DNA of 64,000 nt, from positions 52,632 through 116,631 of the forward strand of contig NZ_QLYZ01000015.1 of NCBI RefSeq assembly GCF_003350325.1, in the 5' to 3' direction. The position numbers were made by a program, and so were the translations under genes. Below, one piece after another: positions 46,884 through 54,533 of the stretch. Position 1 is the first letter of the stretch. Every line of letters begins with the position of its first letter. Source of the DNA: Vibrio rhodolitus (lineage in GTDB: Bacteria; Pseudomonadota; Gammaproteobacteria; Enterobacterales; Vibrionaceae). The notes under the pieces were generated by a model. It saw only the letters and a program-made list of their open reading frames with translations. It did not search any database and had not been told where the DNA came from.

Positions 46884-46903
46884 CCATCGAAACGTTTCGA
46901 TGG
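46884..46903. promoter_or_regulatory. RbsR (LacI-family) operator
   Basis: Perfect 20-bp palindrome CCATCGAAACGTTTCGATGG with the CGAAACGTTTCG core typical of RbsR/PurR-type sites, positioned upstream of rbsD in an operon that encodes RbsR. Confidence 0.85.
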
Positions 46904-46983
46904 CACTATAGATCAGATTTTGTCTCGGTCATCCGCTTAAAACTCAATGTGTGATTTTGATCTTGATTGAGGGCAAGATTATT

Positions 46984-47013
46984 AGCTATAGGTGATCTTG
47001 ATCACCTATAGCT
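46984..47013. promoter_or_regulatory. 30-bp perfect palindrome with a CRP-type core
   Basis: Two 14-base arms, AGCTATAGGTGATC and its exact reverse complement, separated by TT. The centre GTGA-TCTTGA-TCAC fits the CRP core spacing. It lies about 170-200 bases from rbsD and 140 from the lipoprotein start, so it could serve either direction. Confidence 0.65.
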
Positions 47014-47150
47014 CGATTTTTGATGTTAATAAACTCACTTAGTGTGTTTATTAACTGTTGGGGTGTAAAATTCAAACAATCACTGGGGGAAGCTATAATT
47101 ACTTTTAAAGCGCAACATCCTACCCTCACCTTCCTCACGAGGAGCTTATT

Positions 47151-47306
47151 TTGAAAAAACTATATATTATTCTCGGTTTAAGCCTGTTTGTGATCGCTTG
47201 TACCGAAGTCGGTAGCGAAGAGTGGTGTGAAGATATGAAACAAAAAGCGAAAGGTGATTGGACGGCGAATGAAGCCACAGATTTCGCCAAGCACTGTATT
47301 TTCTAA
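47151..47306 (+). CDS. Small DUF3012-type lipoprotein
   Basis: 51 residues, MKKLYIILGLSLFVIACTEV..., with a lipobox VIAC at 14-17, so the mature lipoprotein is only about 35 residues. The mature part, EVGSEEWCEDMKQKAKGDWT ... EATDFAKHCIF, matches the DUF3012 family as I remember it (two extra Cys). The start codon is TTG; a perfect ACGAGGAG ribosome-binding site 6-13 bases before it settles the choice. Function unknown; membrane-anchored in the envelope. Confidence 0.8.
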   Translation: MKKLYIILGLSLFVIACTEVGSEEWCEDMKQKAKGDWTANEATDFAKHCIF

Positions 47307-47510
47307 CCCTAGTACTTGCCTTGCATGGTGCTTAAGATTATTCTCTAATTCAAACCAGTCAATGCCTAGTTAAGCCGTAGATATATCTATATACATCTTT
47401 TTGCTCGCTGGGCAGTGACGCTTGAAATAAACTCTTTATCCTAGTACTCAATACACAGATGCCCGCCCAGAGTGATCCCTCTCGCGGCTAAAGAATTAGT
47501 GTTTACCCTT

Positions 47511-48059
47511 ATGGACCAAGATAAGTTTACCAACATCTATCGCCTACCCACTGCGCTGCAAATCCGCATTGGTCGCTGGCAGCAAACATTCAATGGCACA
47601 TCTGATATTGTGTTGCACAATGCCATAGAAGTGAGAAATCAGCAGTTCAAACGCCCTGATTTTTTGCCAACCGGATGGCACATAAAGCCATTTAAACTTG
47701 ATGATATTTCCATCACCTGCCATGGTAAATACATTCAAACTGCCATGCGCACCATGATCGATCGAAAAGTGTCCTACAAACGGGTTTATTTATCGCGCGT
47801 ACCGTTGGAGCAAGCAGAGCCAGCGCTGCACGATTACAAGCTCGAATGGATCAAAAAGCACAACCGCGTGGCGAACAAATACAACCAGATTAAGAAAAAG
47901 CAGTTTATGCGCTTTGCTTATGAAGAAGTCGAAACGCTCTACCCGTCGATTCCTAAGGGTGAGTTCGACCGCCAATTGTGGAATAAGTTGGTCATTTCAG
48001 AACTTGGTCCTGAGAAAAAGTTCGACAACCCGTACTTTGTCAAAAAAGCTTGTTTCTAA
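47511..48059 (+). CDS. Hypothetical protein
   Basis: 182 residues from ATG 47511; a GTG at 47472 would add 13. Neither has a clear ribosome-binding site. Soluble, basic (VSYKRVYLSRVPL, KKHNRVANKYNQIKKKQFMRFAYEEV), ending GPEKKFDNPYFVKKACF. No motif recognised; the basic charge is compatible with nucleic-acid contact but that is only a guess. A terminator at 48065-48089 separates it from the convergent gene. Confidence 0.65.
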   Translation: MDQDKFTNIYRLPTALQIRIGRWQQTFNGTSDIVLHNAIEVRNQQFKRPDFLPTGWHIKPFKLDDISITCHGKYIQTAMRTMIDRKVSYKRVYLSRVPLEQAEPALHDYKLEWIKKHNRVANKYNQIKKKQFMRFAYEEVETLYPSIPKGEFDRQLWNKLVISELGPEKKFDNPYFVKKACF

Positions 48060-48064
48060 TAGCA

Positions 48065-48090
48065 AAAAAGGGAGTTCTTCTCCCTTTTTA
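48065..48090. terminator. Bidirectional terminator
   Basis: Stem AAAAAGGGAG / CTCCCTTTTT (48065-48074 with 48080-48089) between two convergent genes. Confidence 0.85.
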
Positions 48091-48100
48091 CTTGCTTGGT

Positions 48101-48397
48101 TTATGCCGCAGGTTTAAGCAGTAAGTTATTGCGCGCCAGACCACGACGCACACTTGTACACATCTTGCCAAATCGGCGTATCTCATCAAACTGTGGCACA
48201 ACACCACGTGATAACGCGCTTTGCCAGTAGGTTAGCTCACCATCCACCATCTCTAGCAATTTCTTTGGACATCCAATGCAACTCCCTTTGCTGCCACAAA
48301 CAAATGTTTCTGGCTCGTAGAGCGGTAATTCAGCTAATACCTGCTCGATAATGTTCTGCATCGCGGTCGCGCGATCGGGTTTCTTTGCAATAGTCAT
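48101..48397 (-). CDS. Hypothetical cysteine-containing protein
   Basis: 98 residues from ATG 48397, with AGAGGTGAC 6-14 bases upstream. The central segment FVCGSKGSCIGCPKKLLEM has three closely spaced cysteines and another Cys follows near residue 80 (GKMCTSVRRGL). This could be a metal or Fe-S site. No signal peptide. Family not recognised; about 190 bases separate it from the divergent DUF924 gene. Confidence 0.7.
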   Translation of the reverse strand: MTIAKKPDRATAMQNIIEQVLAELPLYEPETFVCGSKGSCIGCPKKLLEMVDGELTYWQSALSRGVVPQFDEIRRFGKMCTSVRRGLARNNLLLKPAA

Positions 48398-48585
48398 CAA
48401 AAGTCACCTCTTGGTTTTTGTGAGGCGGATTATATGTGCTAGGAACAGGATTTCAAGAACTGCGGGATTAAGCTATATTGTTGTGCCTATCACTAATCTT
48501 GAGTTATCTATCGACGGATACAGGCTGTCAGGTAATAGGACACCAAGAATCAGGGTGTTAGCACGACTCTATAGAAGGGGATATT

Positions 48586-49122
48586 ATGCAGCAGCAAGTA
48601 CTTAAATTTTGGTTTGAACAACTTGAGCCAAAAGATTGGTTTGTCTCTAACCCACAAGTTGATATTGAGATCCAAGAAAATTTTGGCGCCTTACTTAATC
48701 AAGCAACTCAATCTGAGCTGTATACGTGGCGTGATACCGCCAAAGGACGCTTAGCAGAGATCATCGTGTTAGATCAGTTTTCTCGCAACATTTACCGAGG
48801 TAGCGCACAAGCATTTAGCCAAGATCCATTGGCACTCGCACTTGCCCAAGAAGCCGTCAGACTCGGCGCAGATAAAGAACTCTCCACGATAGAAAAGTCT
48901 TTTCTCTATATGCCTTACATGCACAGTGAGTCGGCATTAATCCACGAGCAAGCCGTAGTACTTTTTGCTCAACCGGGCATGGAAAACAACTACGATTTCG
49001 AACTTAAGCATAAGGTGATTATCGATCGCTTTGGTCGTTATCCGCATCGCAACGCCATCTTAAACCGCGAGAGCAGCGTTGAAGAAGTGGAGTTTCTTTC
49101 TCAACCTAACTCGAGTTTTTAG
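48586..49122 (+). CDS. DUF924-family protein
   Basis: 178 residues. It matches the DUF924 (TPR-like helical) family: VLKFWFEQLEPKDWF at the N-terminus, GRLAEIIVLDQFSRNIYRGSAQAFSQD, KSFLYMPYMHSESALIHEQAVVLF, HKVIIDRFGRYPHRNAILNR. Function unknown. Its stop codon TAG overlaps the GTG start of the LysE-type exporter by one base, so the two are translationally coupled. AGGGGAT precedes the ATG. Confidence 0.9.
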   Translation: MQQQVLKFWFEQLEPKDWFVSNPQVDIEIQENFGALLNQATQSELYTWRDTAKGRLAEIIVLDQFSRNIYRGSAQAFSQDPLALALAQEAVRLGADKELSTIEKSFLYMPYMHSESALIHEQAVVLFAQPGMENNYDFELKHKVIIDRFGRYPHRNAILNRESSVEEVEFLSQPNSSF

Positions 49123-49718
49123 TGAGCACTTTTCTCTCCGGTTTAGCGTTAGGGCTATCACTTATCATCGCTATCGGCGCACAGAATGCCTTCGTACTCA
49201 AACAAGGTATTCAAAAGCAACATGTGTTCTTAGTCTGTCTGCTCTGTGCGCTATCAGACGCTATCTTGATATCTGCTGGGGTAGCGGGCTTTGGTGCGTT
49301 AGTAAAACTGTACCCAAACCTAGAGACTATTGCTCGCTTCGGCGGCGCTGCATTTCTTATTTGGTATGGTTTACGCAGCCTATACTCCGCTGCCACAACC
49401 CGCCATGTCCTTACACCTCAGGGGGAAGCCCACTCTTCGGCGTGGCGAACCGCGCTATTGTGCCTAGCATTTACTTGGCTTAATCCGCATGTCTATCTCG
49501 ATACTGTGGTTTTGTTGGGGTCGATCTCAACCCAATATGAGCCGTATAAATTTCAGTTTGGACTTGGCGCTGTAACTGGCTCTTTTCTATTTTTCTTTAG
49601 CTTAGGTTATGGTGCAAGACTGCTTGCCCCACTCTTTCGCCATGCTCGCGCGTGGAAAATTCTTGAAAGTGTCATCGGCGTGATCATGTTGGGATTAGCA
49701 TTTAAACTGTTAACGTAA
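49122..49718 (+). CDS. LysE/ArgO-family amino-acid exporter
   Basis: 198 residues and about six transmembrane helices. GLALGLSLIIAIGAQNAFVLKQGI is the LysE/ArgO signature (IGAQNAFVL), with LCALSDAILISAGVAGFG and the C-terminal-half AFTWLNPHVYLDTVVLLGS (TWLNPHxYLD) confirming it. It would export arginine and possibly lysine or analogues; no ArgP-like regulator is adjacent. The start is GTG at 49122, overlapping the previous stop. Confidence 0.92.
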   Translation: MSTFLSGLALGLSLIIAIGAQNAFVLKQGIQKQHVFLVCLLCALSDAILISAGVAGFGALVKLYPNLETIARFGGAAFLIWYGLRSLYSAATTRHVLTPQGEAHSSAWRTALLCLAFTWLNPHVYLDTVVLLGSISTQYEPYKFQFGLGAVTGSFLFFFSLGYGARLLAPLFRHARAWKILESVIGVIMLGLAFKLLT

Positions 49719-49737
49719 ACCAAAAGTCGGAAAAGCC

Positions 49738-50148
49738 ATGCTAGAGATTAAAGGATTAGATCATATCGTATTGCGCACTACCCAACTTGAGCCGATGTTA
49801 CACTTCTATCGAGATACGCTGGGATGCCCTGTAGAGCGAACCCTGCCTGAGTTGGGGTTAACTCAGCTAAGAGCTGGCAGTGCGCTGATTGATATCGTCA
49901 CGGTTGATAGCCAATTAGGTATGCTGGGGGGCAAAGCACCGCAGCAAAATGGTCGCAATGTCGATCATTTCTGTTTGCAAATCGCACCACTTGATGAAGA
50001 TGAATTGCTGCAAACACTCGCTCACTATAACCCCAGCAAACAAGAGTTTGTTGAGCGATACGGCGCGCAAGGATTTGGTCGATCCATTTATCTCACCGAT
50101 CCAGAAGGCAATATTGTCGAGCTTAAACCAACTAAGGAAAACCTATGA
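49738..50148 (+). CDS. VOC-family (glyoxalase/dioxygenase-like) metalloprotein
   Basis: 136 residues with two beta-alpha-beta-beta-beta modules. Metal ligands are likely His in IKGLDHIVLRTTQL, His in VDHFCLQI, and Glu in LTDPEGNIVELKP. Catalytic function of small VOC proteins cannot be read from sequence. It overlaps the rof-like gene by four bases (ATGA), so the two are coupled. AAAAGCC precedes the ATG. Confidence 0.88.
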   Translation: MLEIKGLDHIVLRTTQLEPMLHFYRDTLGCPVERTLPELGLTQLRAGSALIDIVTVDSQLGMLGGKAPQQNGRNVDHFCLQIAPLDEDELLQTLAHYNPSKQEFVERYGAQGFGRSIYLTDPEGNIVELKPTKENL

Positions 50149-50393
50149 TCAGTTGCAGCCAATACGACTATCTTGAAATCGCCTGCCTTTATCATTTTCC
50201 CGTCAAGTTAACCTTACTTGATGGACAAGAGCTATCAGGCATTGCTTGCGATACCGGCTATAACGCATTAAAACAAGAATGTCTTATCGTTGAAGTCGAG
50301 GGCTCGCGTGAATATGTCGTCACCGACAACCTCAAAAGTCTACAAGTAACTTTAGACAACCCTCACTTTTCATTTGTCGAATTGAAGCAATAA
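50145..50393 (+). CDS. rof: Rho-binding antiterminator (Rof/YaeO family)
   Basis: 82 residues. CSQYDYLEIACLYHFPVKLTLLDGQELSG matches the Rof core (DYDNLELACxHH...L.DG), with an Sm-like beta fold; LIVEVEGSREYVVTDNLKSL follows. Rof binds the Rho primary site and inhibits termination. It overlaps the VOC gene by four bases and is followed by a terminator. Confidence 0.85.
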   Translation: MISCSQYDYLEIACLYHFPVKLTLLDGQELSGIACDTGYNALKQECLIVEVEGSREYVVTDNLKSLQVTLDNPHFSFVELKQ

Positions 50394-50394
50394 A

Positions 50395-50417
50395 AAATCC
50401 AGCCTAAGCTGGATTTC
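50395..50417. terminator. Bidirectional terminator
   Basis: Stem AAATCCAGC / GCTGGATTT (50395-50403 with 50408-50416), loop CTAA, between convergent genes. Confidence 0.86.
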
Positions 50418-50434
50418 CCTCTAACAACTTTATC

Positions 50435-51001
50435 TTATAGCTTGTAGCAGCAGTCTAAGCGGTAATCATCGCCATTTTTCGCGGTGTACTCTTTATCTTC
50501 ACTGCAAGCCATTGGTTTTCCTTTCTTGTCGCCTTTCACCAAGCTGATCCAGTGACGCATCGCTGAACTGGCTTCCATATGTGGAAAAGTCGTGCATGTT
50601 TCCATTTGGATATCGTCGATAGTGATAAATTCAACACTACCCGTACCTCTTTGACGACCAAAAGTCACTTCCATATGGCTACCTGTACCATCACGGAACA
50701 GAATTGAATGTGGGTGCTCTTTCTCCCCTGTAAAGGCAACAAAATGCTTAGGGTGTTTTAGACCACTGTGCGTACCATCTTTGAAAAACGCCATAACATG
50801 ACGTAAATCGATTACGTATTCAGTCACATCACAGTGCGAGCCGTTCTCTAAAGGGAACAGTTTGTCTAGCAACTGCTTAGTCTTCATCTGCTTCTCTTGT
50901 GCTTGATCTGCTTTGATTGCTTCCACGGCAAAGACTGCATTAGCAATAAAAGAAGTCGAATTTGTTTGGATTTCATTATTTTCGAACGTTTGCATATTCA
51001 T
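50435..51001 (-). CDS. Stand-alone protein resembling the inserted domain of malate synthase G
   Basis: 188 residues from ATG 51001 (GAGGGAAAGACT upstream). Residues about 42-188 align with E. coli GlcB recalled from memory: LLDKLFPLENGSHCDV against FLDESLPLENGSYQDV; LKHPKHFVAFTGEKEHPHSI with HMEVTFG against [20 protein letters not shown] with HIELQID; RHWISLVKG against YRNLLGLMQG; and DKEYTAKNGDDYRL against DRHYTAADGSEISL. The catalytic barrel half with its Arg/Glu/Asp residues is absent, so malate synthase activity is not expected. The ORF is intact, with its own start signals, and divergent from a RamB/DUF3612-like regulator. A sensory or regulatory role is inference. Confidence 0.7.
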   Translation of the reverse strand: MNMQTFENNEIQTNSTSFIANAVFAVEAIKADQAQEKQMKTKQLLDKLFPLENGSHCDVTEYVIDLRHVMAFFKDGTHSGLKHPKHFVAFTGEKEHPHSILFRDGTGSHMEVTFGRQRGTGSVEFITIDDIQMETCTTFPHMEASSAMRHWISLVKGDKKGKPMACSEDKEYTAKNGDDYRLDCCYKL

Positions 51002-51163
51002 AGTCTTTCCCTCGCGTTTTACGCACAAATTTTCTTATCCTTGGCAGCTCATGTAATTTGCAATTCAATTTGATGACAAATTTGTGAACTTGCTTACTAG
51101 GAAGATTAGCGGATTTTTTACTACAATTTCACAACAAAAATTTTACACTGTGAATTTTACAAA

Positions 51164-52675
51164 ATGCTGCTGTCAAAAAGTTTAATCCGTCAGTCCCATT
51201 TTTTAGGGACCAAGATAAGAAATCTTAGAAAACGTAATCATTTAACTATGGAAGATCTTTCCGCGCGCTGTATTCGAGTTAACCCTGAATATGCGCCATC
51301 TGTTTCTTACCTCTCAATGATAGAGCGAGGAAAACGGGTGCCGAGTATTGATATGCTCGAAGTCATCGCGGAAGTATTCCAAAAAGATCCCGCGTGGTTT
51401 TTAGATGATGAGCCCACCCATGAAGATATCACCCCCGATAAAGGCAATCGCGGTGGCATTAGTGGCATGGCGCTTGAGCCGAGCTTTCTTTTCTCCAAAG
51501 AAATCCTGCAAATAGCCATTCCAGAAATGTTGTCTCAAACTGGCATTACCGGACGTCAGTTTGCACACTTGCTGATCCGTGCCCATCAAGAAAGCCATCA
51601 GAACCATTTCCCTGATCTTGAACGAGCTGCGGAGGAAGTCGGGCTTAAACGCCTCAACCTCTCGACACAGGATTTAATGGATATTGCCCGTAGCCTAGGG
51701 CTGACGATTCGTTGGATTTCGCGCGCACCGCAAGATGTGGTTGATGAGCTGGGTGTGAGTGCAAAACAAGTAGTCACCTCATTTTTTGAGCCACCAGGCA
51801 GTATTTATCTTAACGAGATTTTGCGTGACTACCCTACCCGCTTGAAATATGACTTAGCGGTTTACATCGGGCATTGTGTGTTGCACAGCAAAGAAGGACT
51901 GAAAAGTGTCCTTTCGGTTGGTCATGCCAATAGCTGGGAAGAGCAACCAGAGCTCAATAGCAATACAGAATTAAACTCGCAGCACATTTTGCAAGCGTGG
52001 CGTGATTTTGAATCCAGCTTTTTCGCAGGTGCGCTACTTTGCCCGAAAGTCCCATTTAGACAATTGCTTGATCGCAATGGCTACGAAATCGACGTACACA
52101 AGAAAGCGGGGGTATCGCCTTCTGTCGCTATGCGACGCATGACGGTGGTCTCTCCCTACCCACATTGGCACTACTTCGACGCCTATGGACAAAACAAACT
52201 TAAAGCAGTTTATCGAGGAAATGGCATTCCATTACCTTGGGGCAATATGCGTAAAGTTAATGATCCTTGTCAGCATTGGGCGGTATTTCGTCGCTTGTCT
52301 GAACCGCAAAATGGTAGCTCCGCGCAAATCTCAATTCTCCATGTTGGCGATGAGCCGCGTATATACTGCTGCGAGTCGATGAACATGACTGATCCTGCTG
52401 GCAACAACCGTGTATTGTGTGCTGGCATCGATTTAAACCCGGCCATTGATGCTCAAGGAGGCCATGCGCTTTCAATAGCAGAAGAGCTCAAATCACTCTG
52501 CGTTAAGAATGGCGGCAGTGCTGCAATCCCTCAACACATTAAGCGCGAGTTCACGACCATCGCGAAAATACTCAACATCAATTGGGTAGAAAGAGGGCTG
52601 CATTCTGATGCCCGGGTGATTTGTTCTCGTGGAGCTGTGTGTCCAAGGCAACCTAGTTGTTACACCAAAGACTAA
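51164..52675 (+). CDS. XRE-family regulator with short-chain-fatty-acyl-type C-terminus (RamB/DUF3612-like)
   Basis: 503 residues. N-terminal XRE helix-turn-helix (about 12-80, LGTKIRNLRKRNHLTMEDLSARC...PSVSYLSMIERGKRVPSIDML). The long C-terminal part has a DUF955/ScfR-like course, with the segment SSFFAGALLCPKVPFRQLL typical of RamB/PrpC-operon regulators and a Cys-rich end (CSRGAVCPRQPSC). Relatives control glyoxylate-cycle, acetate or propionate genes. It is divergent from the malate-synthase-G-like gene, whose promoter it may control; TGTGAA/TTCACA-like half sites lie at 51070-51160. No aceA or aceB is in the window. Confidence 0.82.
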   Translation: MLLSKSLIRQSHFLGTKIRNLRKRNHLTMEDLSARCIRVNPEYAPSVSYLSMIERGKRVPSIDMLEVIAEVFQKDPAWFLDDEPTHEDITPDKGNRGGISGMALEPSFLFSKEILQIAIPEMLSQTGITGRQFAHLLIRAHQESHQNHFPDLERAAEEVGLKRLNLSTQDLMDIARSLGLTIRWISRAPQDVVDELGVSAKQVVTSFFEPPGSIYLNEILRDYPTRLKYDLAVYIGHCVLHSKEGLKSVLSVGHANSWEEQPELNSNTELNSQHILQAWRDFESSFFAGALLCPKVPFRQLLDRNGYEIDVHKKAGVSPSVAMRRMTVVSPYPHWHYFDAYGQNKLKAVYRGNGIPLPWGNMRKVNDPCQHWAVFRRLSEPQNGSSAQISILHVGDEPRIYCCESMNMTDPAGNNRVLCAGIDLNPAIDAQGGHALSIAEELKSLCVKNGGSAAIPQHIKREFTTIAKILNINWVERGLHSDARVICSRGAVCPRQPSCYTKD

Positions 52676-52701
52676 CAAGGCGTTTTTGCCAAGGCAGAAA
52701 G

Positions 52702-52733
52702 AAAAAAAGCCAATCACAAATACATGATTGGCT
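52702..52733 (-). terminator. Terminator of qrr
   Basis: Stem AGCCAATCA / TGATTGGCT (52708-52716 with 52725-52733); the A7 run at 52702-52708 is the U tract on the minus strand. It also sits just after the convergent regulator gene. Confidence 0.9.
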
Positions 52734-52811
52734 ATATATGAATGTGAACAAATTAGTAGGTTCACTAACAACGTCAGTTGGCTAGGTGACCCTCGGCTTA
52801 ATAAGGGTCAC
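52702..52811 (-). ncRNA. qrr: Qrr quorum-regulatory small RNA
   Basis: About 110 nt on the minus strand. The 5' hairpin is GTGACCC / GGGTCAC (52805-52811 with 52786-52792). The core CTAGCCAACTGACGTTGTTA that follows is the invariant Qrr pairing region as I know it. The second stem is GTGAAC / GTTCAC (52760-52765 with 52744-52749), and it ends in terminator stem AGCCAATCA / TGATTGGCT with a U7 tail. The promoter is sigma-54 type with a LuxO-type site upstream. Qrr RNAs, with Hfq, regulate luxR/hapR, aphA and luxO mRNAs at low cell density. Which Qrr paralogue this is cannot be told. Confidence 0.93.
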
Positions 52812-52820
52812 TGTATAAAT

Positions 52821-52837
52821 AGCACGATGCGTGCCAA
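52821..52837 (-). promoter_or_regulatory. Sigma-54 promoter of qrr
   Basis: Minus strand TTGGCACGCATCGTGCT: -24 TGGCAC and -12 GTGC with the strict sigma-54 spacing, placing transcription start at about 52811, exactly at the base of the first Qrr hairpin. Confidence 0.85.
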
Positions 52838-52911
52838 CTTTTGAAAATCAAAAAAACAATGATTTTGTCTAAATTTACAGCGATTGCAGCAAAACAATAC
52901 GCATAAGCTGT

Positions 52912-52959
52912 TTGCATTTTGCAAAAATCAAACCATATTGCGAAAATTTGCATTTGCAA
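52912..52959 (-). promoter_or_regulatory. LuxO binding sites upstream of qrr
   Basis: 52912-52924 is TTGCATTTTGCAA, a perfect TTGCA-W3-TGCAA element as reported for LuxO. 52948-52959 is TTGCATTTGCAA, the same arms with a 2-base spacer. Both lie about 100-150 bases upstream of the RNA start, as expected for an enhancer-binding activator. Confidence 0.8.
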
Positions 52960-52969
52960 AACGCAAATA

Positions 52970-54328
52970 TTAGCTTTTTTCACGCAATTTATCTTGATAC
53001 ATGGTCGAGTCGGCCGACTTCAAAATGTCTTCGACCGATTCCATACCACTTTGATACATCGCATAGCCAATACTGGCTTGCAGTTTGATCTGATAATGGT
53101 CGTAAGCAATCGGGTCTTTACACACATGGTTAAAAACGCTGCTTACAATCGAGGCAGCGTTGTTCTCGTCCATAACACGGGGCAGTAACACTAAGAACTC
53201 ATCCCCACCGACTCGCGCGACAATATCTGAACCCCGCAATGCACGCTGGATTCTTGTGCCTACCACTTGCAGAACTTTATCTCCCGCATCATGACCATAG
53301 AAATCATTAATATCTTTGAATTTATCTAGGTCGATATTGAGTAAAGCAAAACGTTCTTTCGATTCAGAGCGCTGCGCCATCGCAAATTGTCGCTTGAGAG
53401 TAAACATAAAATAGCGACGGTTTGGTAAGCCCGTAAGCTCATCATGTAACGAGCGCTGGTTCGCTTGGTGATAAAGGCGATAGACGGTAAAGTAGGCCGC
53501 GCACAATAGCAACAACGAGCTGTAACCAATCAATCTGGCGCTGTGTAGCTGAAACCAGTTAGTCTGTTCAAGTAAGTCTTGTTCTGTTGACGCACTAATT
53601 GTCCAGTTGCCATAAGGAAAATGGACTGACTCTGTGGTAATGGCGTTTTTGAGGGCTCGATGTTCACCATAAATTAGCTCATCCGGATTCTGTTGGCTGT
53701 CTTTAGCCGTGATCGCAACATGATACAAGTCCGCAAACTGATGAACGCCCGCATCTTTGAGTAGGCTGTCTAAACTGATCACCACACTCGCCGAGCCCCA
53801 ATAGCGCTGGTTGAAAGGAGGATCCATAAATATTGGCACCCGTGCCACCAGCCCATCTTCGCCGTTAGGCATAACAATCGAATCGGAAATACGCGTTTCA
53901 CCGGCTAGTTTTGCCTGTTGAACCGAACTCCACACCTCTGACTTGTCGCGAAAATTCTTACCAATAAACTCTTGGTATTCCTCAGGATAAACGTACTCAA
54001 TCACATCATCGGGAGCGAGAAAAATGGAGTTGATATGAGAGCTACGCGTCAATATACCGCTGGCGACTGAATGCCAGTAGGAATTGGAAAAGCTGCCGTT
54101 GGTTGCAACCACGACTGGCAGGCTGTTGACTAAGTAAATATCTGAAACAATTAGAGACTCTAGCCGCGAACGAATCACTGATAGCTCTTCGCGCACACTC
54201 TCTTGTTCCTTTTGTTTAACATATTGGTGTTGCAGACTGTTGATATATTCTATGCACACGACCGCAATAACGACGAGGATAGCAAAACACCACGTAAGCG
54301 AACGGTGCCAGCTACGTCCAAACCTCAT
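52970..54328 (-). CDS. Membrane-bound diguanylate cyclase (GGDEF)
   Basis: 452 residues from ATG 54328, which has GGGAG 7 bases upstream. TM1 (about 8-28), a periplasmic sensor region of about 230 residues (CHASE/Cache-like), TM2 (about 270-290), then the GGDEF domain. The active site is intact GGDEF at 374-378 (ARVGGDEFLVLL) and the inhibitory I-site RxxD (RGSD, 365-368) is present five residues before it, so it should make c-di-GMP with product inhibition. No EAL domain. The sensed ligand is unknown. It is upstream of qrr on the same strand. Confidence 0.93.
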   Translation of the reverse strand: MRFGRSWHRSLTWCFAILVVIAVVCIEYINSLQHQYVKQKEQESVREELSVIRSRLESLIVSDIYLVNSLPVVVATNGSFSNSYWHSVASGILTRSSHINSIFLAPDDVIEYVYPEEYQEFIGKNFRDKSEVWSSVQQAKLAGETRISDSIVMPNGEDGLVARVPIFMDPPFNQRYWGSASVVISLDSLLKDAGVHQFADLYHVAITAKDSQQNPDELIYGEHRALKNAITTESVHFPYGNWTISASTEQDLLEQTNWFQLHSARLIGYSSLLLLCAAYFTVYRLYHQANQRSLHDELTGLPNRRYFMFTLKRQFAMAQRSESKERFALLNIDLDKFKDINDFYGHDAGDKVLQVVGTRIQRALRGSDIVARVGGDEFLVLLPRVMDENNAASIVSSVFNHVCKDPIAYDHYQIKLQASIGYAMYQSGMESVEDILKSADSTMYQDKLREKS

Positions 54329-54533
54329 AAATTCTCCCATGAATGAGCTTAAAATTTGTGCTTGCGAGTATGATGATCTGACGCCATCGTGTTACCCGAT
54401 ACGTACAAGCAACAATTAGTACTTAAAGCTTAGTTATATATTTATCATTTTTTACAAAATATAATAAAACGCGCGTAAATTCATCAATCTTAAGGCTATT
54501 AGTTTTAAATTTATCACTAAAGAGTAGCGGGCT

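Larger units (their letters stand above)
46812..47150. other. Divergent control region between rbsD and the small lipoprotein gene
   Basis: 339 bases holding the rbs promoter, the LacI-type operator (46884-46903), a weak CRP-like half site (TGTGATTTTGATCTT at about 46951-46965), the 30-bp palindrome (46984-47013) and the promoter of the lipoprotein gene. Confidence 0.7.
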
